Below, one piece after another: positions 24,058 through 32,379 of a stretch of DNA of 64,000 nt; the first letter of the stretch is position 1, and every line of letters starts with the position of its first letter. The notes below the pieces were generated by a model. The model was not told the DNA's origin. It did not search any database and saw nothing but the letters and a program-made list of their open reading frames with translations. The position numbers were made by a program, and so were the translations under genes. Source of the stretch: Bifidobacterium breve (GTDB lineage: Bacteria; Actinomycetota; Thermoleophilia; Solirubrobacterales; Solirubrobacteraceae); assembly GCA_945878865.1 (NCBI GenBank), contig CAMCUD010000009.1:80028-144027 (forward strand), given 5' to 3'.

Positions 24058-25939
24058 GCGCGACGAACGGCGCGAGCGCCGCCGGGTTCGCCATCGCCTG
24101 CAGGCTCGTCGTCGACGCCGGGTCTGCGCCCATGAGGATCCGCTTGACCGGCACCTCGAGCGCCTTGCCGCTCAGGGTGCGCGGCACCTCCGCGATCGCG
24201 ATGACGTCGCTGGGCACGTGGCGCGGTGAGCACCGCTCGCGCACCGCGCGCTTGATCTGCGTCACGAGCTCGTCGGTGAGCTCGTCGCCCTCACGCAGCA
24301 CCACGAACAGCGGCATCCAGCTCTCCTCGCCCTCACGCGGGACGTCGACCACGAGGCAGTCGACGACCGCCTCCACCGTGGAGACCGCGCCGTAGATCTC
24401 GGCGGTGCCCATCCGGACGCCGCCGCGGTTGATCGTCGAGTCGCTGCGCCCGTGGATGATCGCCGTCCCGCGATCGGTGAGCTCGAGCCAGTCGCCGTGG
24501 CGCCAGATCCCGGGGAACATCTCGAAGTACGACGCGCGGTAGCGGCTGCCGTCCTCGTCGCCCCAGAAGCCGATCGGCATGCACGGCATCGGCTTGGTGA
24601 TGACGAGCTCGCCGACCTCGCCGACCACCGGTTCGCCCGCCTCGTTCCACGCCTCGACCGAGGCGCCGAGGCACCGCGCCTGCAGTTCGCCCTCGTACAC
24701 CGGCAGGGTGGGGACGCCGCCGACGAACGCGGTGCAGACGTCGGTGCCGCCGCTGGTCGAGAAGAGCCACGTGTCCTCGCCGATGTGGTCGTAGACCCAG
24801 CGGAAGCCCTCCGGTGAGAGCGGGGATCCCGTCGAGCCGACGGCGCGCAGCGCGCCGAGGTCGCGCCCGGCGCCCGGCTCGACCCCGGCCTTCAGCGACG
24901 CGGCGAGGAACGCGGCGCTCGTGCCGAACGTCGTGACGCCCGCGTCCGCGGCGAGATCCCACAGCACCTCCCCGGCGGGGTTGCCGTCGTACAGGACGAT
25001 TGACGCGTCGCCCAGCAGCACGGACATGAGGAAGTTCCACATCATCCAGCCGGTCGTGGTGAACCAGAAGATGCGGTCTCCCTCCTGCGCGTCGAGGTGC
25101 AGGTAGGTCTTCTTCAGGTGCTCGAGGAGCATGCCGCCCTGCCCGTGGACGATCGGCTTGGGCAGGCCGGTAGTTCCGCTGGAGTACAGGACCCAGAGCG
25201 GGTGGTCGAACGGCACGCGGTCGAAGGTCAGCGGCTCGCCTGGCACGAGGAACCCCTCCGGCCACCCGGTGCCGTCGAGGTAGCCGAACGGCACGAGCTC
25301 GGCCCCGATCGCCTCGGCGATCCGGGCGGCGTGGCCGCGGCGGTCGAAGTCCTTGCCGCCGTAGCGGTAGCCGTCGACGCTGAGCAGGACCTTCGGGCGA
25401 ATCTGGGCGAAGCGGTCGATGACGGCTTGCTCGCCGAACTCGGGCGCCGCGCTCGACCAGATGGCGCCGAGCGACGCCACGGCCGCGAACGCCGCGATCG
25501 TCTCGGCGATGTTCGGCAGGTACGCGGCGACGCGGTCACCGCGCCCGACCCCGCGCGCGGCCAGACCGGCGCGGATCGCGGCCGTCTCCTCGCGCAGCCG
25601 GCCCCACGTCCACGCGTTCAGCGGCCGGCTCTCCGACGCCTCCTGGATGGCGAGCGCGTCATCGGCCTTGCCGGAGAACAGCCGCTCGGCGTAGTTGACC
25701 TCGGTGCCCGGGAACCACACGGCGCCCGGCATCGAGGGGTCGGCGAGCACCGTGTCGAAGTCACCCGCCACGCCGAACTGGCGCCAGATCGCGCCCCAGA
25801 ATCCGTCGAGGTCGTCGACCGACCACTGCCACAGCTCTTCGTAGCTCGCGCCGGGCAGGCCGACGTCGGCGGCGAACTGCGTGATCCGCGCGCGGGCGAT
25901 GCGCTCGGGAGAAGGGGTCCAGAGAGGAGCGGCGGCCAT
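24032..25939 (-). CDS. Acetoacetyl-CoA synthetase
   Basis: A 635-residue ANL-superfamily ligase that activates acetoacetate to acetoacetyl-CoA with ATP. The adenylation loop YSSGTTGLPKPIVHG is at about residues 268-282, the hinge segment DRGTAIIHGRSD follows, and the catalytic Lys lies in TLSGKALEVPVKR near the C-terminus. The length and N-terminal ASYEELWQWSVDD fit acetoacetyl-CoA synthetase rather than acetyl-CoA synthetase. HMG-CoA lyase, which releases acetoacetate, lies 1.1 kb upstream on the same strand, with one gene between. Confidence 0.88.
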   Translation of the reverse strand: MAAAPLWTPSPERIARARITQFAADVGLPGASYEELWQWSVDDLDGFWGAIWRQFGVAGDFDTVLADPSMPGAVWFPGTEVNYAERLFSGKADDALAIQEASESRPLNAWTWGRLREETAAIRAGLAARGVGRGDRVAAYLPNIAETIAAFAAVASLGAIWSSAAPEFGEQAVIDRFAQIRPKVLLSVDGYRYGGKDFDRRGHAARIAEAIGAELVPFGYLDGTGWPEGFLVPGEPLTFDRVPFDHPLWVLYSSGTTGLPKPIVHGQGGMLLEHLKKTYLHLDAQEGDRIFWFTTTGWMMWNFLMSVLLGDASIVLYDGNPAGEVLWDLAADAGVTTFGTSAAFLAASLKAGVEPGAGRDLGALRAVGSTGSPLSPEGFRWVYDHIGEDTWLFSTSGGTDVCTAFVGGVPTLPVYEGELQARCLGASVEAWNEAGEPVVGEVGELVITKPMPCMPIGFWGDEDGSRYRASYFEMFPGIWRHGDWLELTDRGTAIIHGRSDSTINRGGVRMGTAEIYGAVSTVEAVVDCLVVDVPREGEESWMPLFVVLREGDELTDELVTQIKRAVRERCSPRHVPSDVIAIAEVPRTLSGKALEVPVKRILMGADPASTTSLQAMANPAALAPFVALRASASRP

Positions 25940-25961
25940 GGGCCGCGGACGGTATCGCGAG

Positions 25962-26990
25962 TCAGGCGGCGATCGGTCCAGCGGCCACGCGGTTGCGGCC
26001 CGCCGACTTCGCCGTGTACATCGCGCGGTCAGCGTCGGCGCGCAGTCGGTGCACATCGACTGCGGTGCCGCGGGCGGTCGCGATGCCCAGGGAGAGCGTC
26101 ACATCGGCGCAGTCGCCGCCCAACTCCTCGACGGCTGCGCGCAGCTCCTCGGCGATGCGCGCGGCGTCGTCCTCCTCGCCGCCGGGGAGCAGGACGAGGA
26201 ACTCGTCGCCGCCGACGCGGTAGAGGAGGTCGAACCCGCGCAGGCTCTTGCGCATCGCGTAGGCGATCTCGCGCAGGACGGCATCGCCTGCGTCGTGGCC
26301 GAGCCGGTCGTTGATCTGCTTGAAGCCGTCGAGGTCCAGCGCGATGACGGCGACCGGCGAGCCGGTCAGGCACGCCTGGCCCTCCAGCTCCTCGGCGCGA
26401 CGCTCGAGCGCCTTGCGGTTGAGCAGCCCGGTCAGCGGGTCGAGGACGGCCTCGGCGCGCGCGGTCCGCTCCGAGTTGGCGAGCACATGTGCCAGCGCGG
26501 GGATGAAGGTCAGAACGGCCATCCACACGTAGAGCGTGGAGAGGTCGCTCATCCCGCCGATGGCGGCGGCGGTGAGCATCGCGCCGATGTCGACGGCGAG
26601 CACGCCAGCGAGCGTGGCGCCGCGGAACCTCGCGCCCGCGAGCGCCGCGGCGACCGCCATGAGCGGCGCGGCCGGTCCATGTAGCCCCTCGGTGAGAAGG
26701 AGGACGGCGCAGAGCGCGGCGACCCCGATCGTCTGCTCAGTCAGGAGCCAGCGCTCCGGGTGCGGCGAGCGGCGCACGAGCCGCTGGGTCAGGACGATCG
26801 ACCCGGCGAACATGACGGTGATGGCCGCGGCGGCGGCGAGTCGCGGGAGCGGAAAGATGAAGATCCCGGCGACAAGCGAGAGCACCACGAAGGCGCCGAA
26901 GACGGCGAGGGCCGGCCGGATCCGCTCCTCGTTCTCGAGATGGCGCAGGCGTGCCGCCTCGGCGGCGCCGAGCTCTTCGTCTGCGCGCAT
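25962..26990 (-). CDS. Membrane-bound diguanylate cyclase (GGDEF)
   Basis: A 342-residue enzyme making cyclic di-GMP. The N-terminal half has about five to six membrane segments (residues 28-165). The catalytic domain covers about 180-340 with an intact GGDEF motif (RVGGDEFLVLLPGG). An RGFD sequence five residues before it is the RxxD inhibitory site, so product feedback is likely. The sensing domain is not recognised. It starts 64 bases from the end of the HMG-CoA lyase gene and ends 22 bases before the acetoacetyl-CoA synthetase ATG. Confidence 0.9.
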   Translation of the reverse strand: MRADEELGAAEAARLRHLENEERIRPALAVFGAFVVLSLVAGIFIFPLPRLAAAAAITVMFAGSIVLTQRLVRRSPHPERWLLTEQTIGVAALCAVLLLTEGLHGPAAPLMAVAAALAGARFRGATLAGVLAVDIGAMLTAAAIGGMSDLSTLYVWMAVLTFIPALAHVLANSERTARAEAVLDPLTGLLNRKALERRAEELEGQACLTGSPVAVIALDLDGFKQINDRLGHDAGDAVLREIAYAMRKSLRGFDLLYRVGGDEFLVLLPGGEEDDAARIAEELRAAVEELGGDCADVTLSLGIATARGTAVDVHRLRADADRAMYTAKSAGRNRVAAGPIAA

Positions 26991-27054
26991 GGTTCTGCCG
27001 TCGGCGTCGTGCCGCCGCGGCTCAAGCTCGTCCCGCCCGCGCTGGACGGACCGC

Positions 27055-27942
27055 TCAGGTCTCGTGCATCGGCGGGAACGGCTCCACGCGATGCACCATG
27101 CCCGGTAGCGCGAGACCCGTCACCTCGTGCGCCCACCGCGCAGCGGCGACCGCCGCGGACAGCCGCACGCCGGTGGCGATCCCTTCGCGCTCAAGGAGGT
27201 AGACGAGGTCCTCCGTCGCGATGTTCCCGGCCGCCCCGGGCGCGAACGGGCAGCCGCCGATGCCGCCGAGCGACGCGTCGAGCACCGTCGCGCCGTGCTG
27301 CACGCCGGCGATCGCGTTGGCGTACCCGGTGTTGCGTGTGTTGTGCAGGTGCAGCCCGAGCGGGACGCCCAGGCCGGCCAGCGCGTCGAGCGCCTCGGCG
27401 ACCTGCCGCGGGACCGCGACGCCGATGGTGTCGGCCAGGATGACCTCCGTCGCCCCGGCCTCAGCGAGTGCCTGCGCCGTCGCGACGGTGGTCGCCAGCG
27501 GGACCTCGCCTTCGAACGGGCAGCCGAACGCCGCGCCCACGATCCCGCCCGCCGCGACGCCGGCCTCCCGCGCGTCGGCGATCATCGCGCAGGCGCGCCG
27601 CAGTCCCTCGTCGGCGCCGACGTTCGAGTTGCGCCGGCTGAACGTGTCCGACGTTAGCGCGAGCACCCGCGCACCCGGCACTTCGAGCGCGATCAGACGC
27701 TCCAGCCCGCGCGGGTTGATGACCAGGCCGATCGCGTCGACGTCGTCGCCGAGCGCGGCGACCACCTCCTCGGCCCCGGCCATCTGCGGGATCCTGTCCT
27801 CGCGGACGAAGCTCATCGCCTCCACGCGGTCGACGCCGGCCGCCGCGGCGCGCCGCGCGAACTCCGCGCGCAGCGCAGGCGCGACGACGACCGGAGCGTT
27901 CTGCAGGCCGTCGCGCGGGCCGACCTCGACGATGCGGACCAT
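27055..27942 (-). CDS. Hydroxymethylglutaryl-CoA lyase
   Basis: A 295-residue TIM-barrel lyase that splits HMG-CoA into acetyl-CoA and acetoacetate, the last step of leucine and acyclic-terpene breakdown. It begins with VEVGPRDGLQN (metal Asp), has the metal-binding LHLHNTRNTG, and the catalytic Cys loop GGIGGCPFAPGA. The ATG overlaps the last base of the CoA-transferase stop (TGATG), so the two are coupled in one operon. The operator-like palindrome at 29196 would control both. Confidence 0.93.
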   Translation of the reverse strand: MVRIVEVGPRDGLQNAPVVVAPALRAEFARRAAAAGVDRVEAMSFVREDRIPQMAGAEEVVAALGDDVDAIGLVINPRGLERLIALEVPGARVLALTSDTFSRRNSNVGADEGLRRACAMIADAREAGVAAGGIVGAAFGCPFEGEVPLATTVATAQALAEAGATEVILADTIGVAVPRQVAEALDALAGLGVPLGLHLHNTRNTGYANAIAGVQHGATVLDASLGGIGGCPFAPGAAGNIATEDLVYLLEREGIATGVRLSAAVAAARWAHEVTGLALPGMVHRVEPFPPMHET

Positions 27943-29156
27943 CAGATGACGCCGCGGTCGCGCAGCCCGGCGAGGGTCTCCTCGTCGCGGGCGAGCAGGT
28001 CGCCGAACACCTCGGTGTTGTGGGCGCCGGGCTCCCACGGGCCGCTCCACCGCACGGCGCCCGGGGTCGCGGAGAACCGCGGGGTGATGCCCGGGCCGCG
28101 GAACGTGCCGATCTCCGGGTCGTCGTGCTCGACGAGCATCTCGCGCGCCTGCACCTGCGGGTCGGCGAACACGTCGGCGATGGTGTAGACCGGCCCGCAG
28201 ACGACCCCGGACCGGGCGAGCAGCTGGTCGATCTCCTCGCCCGTGTGCTGCGCGGCCCACGCGGCGATCTCCTCGTCGAGCTCGTCCTGGTGGACACCGC
28301 GGGACTGATGGTCGCGGTAGCGCGGGTCGTCGGCCATCTCCGGCCGGCCCATCGCCTCGCACAGCCGGCGGAAGAGCGTGTCCTTGTTCGCGGCGATGAC
28401 CATGTGCGTGCCGTCGCCCGCGCGGTAGACGTTCGACGGGGCGATGCCCTCCAGCCGCGGGCCCGTGGGCTCGCGCACGAGGCCGAGCGCGTCGAACTCC
28501 GGCGCGATGCTCTCGAGCAGGCTGAAGCACGACTCGAGGATCGACACGTCGACCTCCTGACCCTCGTCGCCGCCGAGCGCGTCGCGCTGGTAGAGCGCGG
28601 CGAGCAGCCCCTGGATCGCGTACATCCCGGCGAGCGAGTCGCCGAGCGAGATGCCCATCCGCGGCGGGATCTCGCCGGGTTCGCCGTTGAGGTAGCGCAT
28701 GCCGCTCATCGCTTCGCCGACCGATGCGAAGCCGGGGCGGTCGGCGTACGGGCCCGTCTGCCCGTAGCCGGAGACGCGCACGACGATGAGGCGGGGGTTG
28801 GCCTCCTTCAGCCGCTCGAACGTGAGGTTCCACCTGTCGAGCGTGCCCGGGCGGAAGTTCTCGATGATGGCGTCGGACTCGCGGACGAGGTCGAGGAAGA
28901 GCTCCTGGCCTTCGGGATCGCGGAGGTTCAGCGTCACGCAGTGCTTGTTGCGTGACAGGACGGGCCACCACAGCGCGCGGCCGTTGACCGTGCCGTGGCC
29001 CCACGTCCGCATCGGGTCGAGACGGTCGGGCGTCTCGATCTTCACGACGGTGGCGCCCATGTCGGCCGCAAGCCGCCCGGCGAACGGGCCGGCGAGCAGC
29101 GAGCCGATCTCGATGATCCGCAGGCCGGTGAGCGGCCCGGCGGTCTGTCCTGTCAC
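27942..29156 (-). CDS. CaiB/BaiF family CoA-transferase (class III)
   Basis: A 404-residue class III CoA-transferase. Family marks are LRIIEIGSLLAGPFAGRLAADMGA, the catalytic Asp region SLGDSLAGMYA, and RVSGYGQTGPYADRPGF. Such enzymes move CoA between organic acids through an aspartyl-CoA intermediate. The GTG at 29156 has a strong GGAGGAGG site 7 bases upstream. It is coupled to HMG-CoA lyase, so the acid it activates probably enters that pathway. A palindrome lies 40 bp upstream, shared with the divergent surface-protein gene. Confidence 0.9.
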   Translation of the reverse strand: MTGQTAGPLTGLRIIEIGSLLAGPFAGRLAADMGATVVKIETPDRLDPMRTWGHGTVNGRALWWPVLSRNKHCVTLNLRDPEGQELFLDLVRESDAIIENFRPGTLDRWNLTFERLKEANPRLIVVRVSGYGQTGPYADRPGFASVGEAMSGMRYLNGEPGEIPPRMGISLGDSLAGMYAIQGLLAALYQRDALGGDEGQEVDVSILESCFSLLESIAPEFDALGLVREPTGPRLEGIAPSNVYRAGDGTHMVIAANKDTLFRRLCEAMGRPEMADDPRYRDHQSRGVHQDELDEEIAAWAAQHTGEEIDQLLARSGVVCGPVYTIADVFADPQVQAREMLVEHDDPEIGTFRGPGITPRFSATPGAVRWSGPWEPGAHNTEVFGDLLARDEETLAGLRDRGVI

Positions 29157-29195
29157 GCGTCCTCCTCCGGCGGCATATCCCCCTGGCAATGTTTC

Positions 29196-29211
29196 CATAC
29201 CTCGTGGTATG
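29196..29211. promoter_or_regulatory. Putative TetR-type operator, site 1
   Basis: CATACC-TCGT-GGTATG: perfect 6-bp arms with a 4-bp centre. It lies between the divergent CoA-transferase (start 29156) and surface-protein (start 29250) genes. Near-identical sites occur at 34239-34256 and 35649-35666. Confidence 0.7.
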
Positions 29212-29249
29212 TTCGCCGCAGTCCTGAGGCGATCTCTGGGAGGAGAGGC

Positions 29250-32200
29250 ATGGACGGGGGAGTGGGTCGACGCCTGCGCGGATACGCGTGCGCATCTGTA
29301 GTCGTGCTGGCGCTGCTGGGCGGGATCGTCCCGGCGGCGCAGGCGAAGGTGAACGTGACGGACATGATCGCGACGACGGTCCGTCCGGATGCGCCGTGCT
29401 CGTTCAGCAACCGTCCCGCGTCGTGGACGCAGGCCGGCGCGAACGCCGATGTCTGTCTCGCCGTGGCGTTCAAGAGCGCGTCCGGCGGGGACCTGGGCAA
29501 CAGCCTTGGTCTCGGCGACGACGTCAAGGACATGCGCATCTCGCTGCCGCCCGGCCAGGTCGGCTCCCCGCGTGCGGTGCCGCTGTGTGACACCGCGACG
29601 TTCCGCCGTCGCGGCTGCCCCTCGACGAGTCAGGTCGGCACGGTCGCCGCAGCGGCCGAGACGGTCGTCGGCGTCGTCGGCGAGCAGCTGCTGCAGGGCA
29701 AGATCTACCTCATCTCCACCACCGGCACGGAAGCCGCGCGCCTGGGCGTGCAGCTCGAGGCCGTCGGCATCCCGGCGATCCGGCTCGAGGCCGAGATGCG
29801 CCTGCGCCCCGAGGACAACGGCGTCGACACGATCGTCAAGGACAGCCCGCGCGACTTCGCCGGGATCCCCATCGAGCTGCGGCGCATGACGATGCGGCTC
29901 TGGGGCTCGGACAAGCGGCACCCGCACTACACGCGGCCGTTCCTGTCGAGCCCGACGAACTGCGCGGCTCCGGCGACGTTCCGGCTTGAGCTGACGTCGT
30001 ACGCGGGAGACAAGACCGTCGCCGAGCGCACGCCGTACACCCCGACGGACTGCGGCACGCTGAAGATGCCGATCGGCGCGAAGGTCACGACCGAGCGCCA
30101 GGCCGACGTGCCGACTGAGGTGGTCGCCGACGTCACGGAGGACGACGACGCGGCCGCGGGCCGCGGCAACGCGCACGTGCGCAATGCCCGGCTCGTGCTG
30201 CCGGCCGGCTTCGAGATCTCCGCGTCCTCGGGCTCGAAGGGTCTGGAGGGCTGCACCGACGAGCAGTTCGGGCTCGGCAAGGCGCAGGCCGTGACGTGCC
30301 CGGATGCCTCGCGGATCGGCACCGTCCAGTTCCGCTCGCCGCTGCTGCTCGTCGATCAGCTCGAGGGCCCCGTGTACATCGCGGCGCCGCGGCCGGGCTC
30401 GCCGAAGCTGCGGTTCTTCGCGACCGCCGAAGCGGGCCCGCAGGACGACGCGCTGCGCGTGAAGATCGCGGCGCGGGCGGAGATCGATCCCGTCACCGGG
30501 CAGCTCACGACGGTCCTCGAGGATCTGCCGCCGACGCCGTTCACGCGCTTCCGCTTCATCTTCCGCGGCGGCCCGCAGGCGATGCTGTCGACGCCGCGGA
30601 AGTGCGGGACGTACACGTCCTCGATCGTCGCCGAGGGCTTCCCCGGCGCACCCGGAGCGTCGGCGCAGAGCGACACGACGATCGACCAGGGCTGCAACGA
30701 CCCCGAGCCGTTCTCGCCGACGCTGTCCACCGAGCTGAGCACGACGCAGGCCGGTGCCGACACGTCGGTCGTCGCGACCCTCGGCCGGCCTGACGGCAGT
30801 GCGCGGCTCGCCGGCGCAAGGGTCACCCTCCCGGCCGGTCTGGCGGGCCGGCTGGACTCCGTACCCGCCTGCCCGATCGACGCCGCGCGCGCCGGGAACT
30901 GCGGCGAGGAGTCGCGGGTGGGGTCCGTCGTCTCGACGGCCGGCCCGGGTCCGGAGCCGCTCTCGCTGCCCGGCGGCGTTTACCTGACCTCCCCCGTCGA
31001 CGGCGCGCCCGCCGGCATGGCGGTCATCGCCGACGCAAAGGTCGGCCCGCTGGACTTCGGGCGGATCGTCGTGCTGGCGAAGGTCGACGTCGGGCCGGAC
31101 GCCTCGATCACGATGACCTTCCTCGACGTGCCGCAGCGCCTCGAGGGCATCCCGCTGAACCTGCGGGGGCTGCGCCTCGCGCTCGACCGCCCCGGGTTCA
31201 TCTTCAACGCGTCGAACTGCGGACCGCTCCAGCTCTCCGCGACACTGACCTCGGACACGGGTGCGTCGGCGGACCTGACCGCGCCGTATCAGCTGACCGG
31301 CTGCGACAAGCTCGCGTTCGGCCCGAAGCTGAGCGCCTCGATCGAAGGCAACCGCGCGGCGCTGGCGCCGGGCGGCAACCCGAAGCTCAAGGTGCAACTC
31401 GCGTCCGACCCGGGGACGGCGAACGTGCGCGCGGCGGCGATCACGATGCCGGAGGGCATCTCGGTCGACATCACGAAGCTCAAGACCGTCTGTCCGCTCG
31501 CGGACTACGAGCGGGGTGCGTGCGCGCCGTCCTCGCAGATCGGGACGGTCACGGCGCGAACGCCGCTGCTCAACGACCCGCTCGGCGGGGTCGTGCGGTT
31601 CGTCTCCGTGCCGGGTGTGCCGCTGCCGCAGCTCGGCATCCAGGTGCGCGGCCGGATCAGCCTCGACCTCACGGGCAAGGTGGCCGTCGACGCACGGTCG
31701 CGCCTGGTGACCACGCTCGACCCTGTCCCCGACACCCCGATCTCGAGCCTCGAGATGACGCTCGGCGGGGCCGGTACGCCGCTCGTCGTCGGCAAGGATC
31801 TGTGCGCGAACGCGTCGAACCCGGTGCTCGCGACGTTCACGTCGTGGGCGGGCTCCAGCGTGTCGAGCACCACCGGCCTGCAGACCAGCGGCTGCACGCC
31901 GACGGCGACGATGAAGGTCTCGTCGCTCACGCGCGGCCGGCCCGGCCTCGACCTGCGGGTCGTCAGCGGGCAGTCGCCCGTCGACCGGGTCGAACTCGCG
32001 CTGCCGAGCGGCCTGACCTACGCCTCGGCCAAGGCGGTGCGCTCGCGCGTGAAGATCAGCGCGACGAACGCCGGCAAGACGAAGGCGACCGTCACGATCA
32101 GCGGCGGCAAGCTGCGCGTGACGTTCCCCAAGGGCGTGAAGGCCACGACGGTCCGCGTGCGGATCGCCGCCGGGGCGGTGCGGGTCAGTCCGCGCCTGCG

Positions 32201-32294
32201 CCGCGCCTCGGCCCCGAAGCTCCGCTTCACGGTGGGGACCCGTCTGGCGACGGGTCGGACCACCAGCCTCCGGGTGACCACCCGGCCCACGTAA
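29250..32294 (+). CDS. Very large secreted protein with repeated beta-rich modules
   Basis: A 1014-residue exported protein. The signal peptide is about residues 1-34 (ending PAAQAKV). The rest is made of about four related modules. Each has a strand-rich start ending in P-A-G, a Cys near CP or CPxxS, a GTV segment (SQVGTVAAAA, SRIGTVQFRS, SRVGSVVSTA, SQIGTVTART), a D/N-G-G-V-Y/F strand, and a closing Cys (TNC, RKCGTY, SNCGP, LCANA). The last 130 residues form a basic tail. The family is unnamed here; a surface or polymer-binding role is inference. The ATG has GGGAGGAGAGG just upstream. It shares operator site 1 with the CoA-transferase operon. Confidence 0.75.
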   Translation: MDGGVGRRLRGYACASVVVLALLGGIVPAAQAKVNVTDMIATTVRPDAPCSFSNRPASWTQAGANADVCLAVAFKSASGGDLGNSLGLGDDVKDMRISLPPGQVGSPRAVPLCDTATFRRRGCPSTSQVGTVAAAAETVVGVVGEQLLQGKIYLISTTGTEAARLGVQLEAVGIPAIRLEAEMRLRPEDNGVDTIVKDSPRDFAGIPIELRRMTMRLWGSDKRHPHYTRPFLSSPTNCAAPATFRLELTSYAGDKTVAERTPYTPTDCGTLKMPIGAKVTTERQADVPTEVVADVTEDDDAAAGRGNAHVRNARLVLPAGFEISASSGSKGLEGCTDEQFGLGKAQAVTCPDASRIGTVQFRSPLLLVDQLEGPVYIAAPRPGSPKLRFFATAEAGPQDDALRVKIAARAEIDPVTGQLTTVLEDLPPTPFTRFRFIFRGGPQAMLSTPRKCGTYTSSIVAEGFPGAPGASAQSDTTIDQGCNDPEPFSPTLSTELSTTQAGADTSVVATLGRPDGSARLAGARVTLPAGLAGRLDSVPACPIDAARAGNCGEESRVGSVVSTAGPGPEPLSLPGGVYLTSPVDGAPAGMAVIADAKVGPLDFGRIVVLAKVDVGPDASITMTFLDVPQRLEGIPLNLRGLRLALDRPGFIFNASNCGPLQLSATLTSDTGASADLTAPYQLTGCDKLAFGPKLSASIEGNRAALAPGGNPKLKVQLASDPGTANVRAAAITMPEGISVDITKLKTVCPLADYERGACAPSSQIGTVTARTPLLNDPLGGVVRFVSVPGVPLPQLGIQVRGRISLDLTGKVAVDARSRLVTTLDPVPDTPISSLEMTLGGAGTPLVVGKDLCANASNPVLATFTSWAGSSVSSTTGLQTSGCTPTATMKVSSLTRGRPGLDLRVVSGQSPVDRVELALPSGLTYASAKAVRSRVKISATNAGKTKATVTISGGKLRVTFPKGVKATTVRVRIAAGAVRVSPRLRRASAPKLRFTVGTRLATGRTTSLRVTTRPT

Positions 32295-32331
32295 CGGAAC
32301 GACCCCGGAGGCGTACCGAAGCCGCCCCGCT

Positions 32332-32362
32332 CCCCGGCTCCCATATCCCCAACGAGCCGGGG
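32332..32362. terminator. Bidirectional terminator-like hairpin
   Basis: CCCCGGCT and AGCCGGGG form a perfect 8-bp stem around a 15-base loop, between the convergent surface-protein and multicopper-oxidase genes. There is no U-run on either side, as is common in high-GC actinobacteria. Confidence 0.5.
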
Positions 32363-32379
32363 GGCACGCGGCGGCGCGC

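Noticed and set aside
29157..31397. Upstream part of a 1151-codon minus-strand frame as an N-terminal extension of the CoA-transferase
   Set aside because: The CoA-transferase starts at GTG 29156 with a strong ribosome-binding site; the upstream part is antisense to the surface protein.
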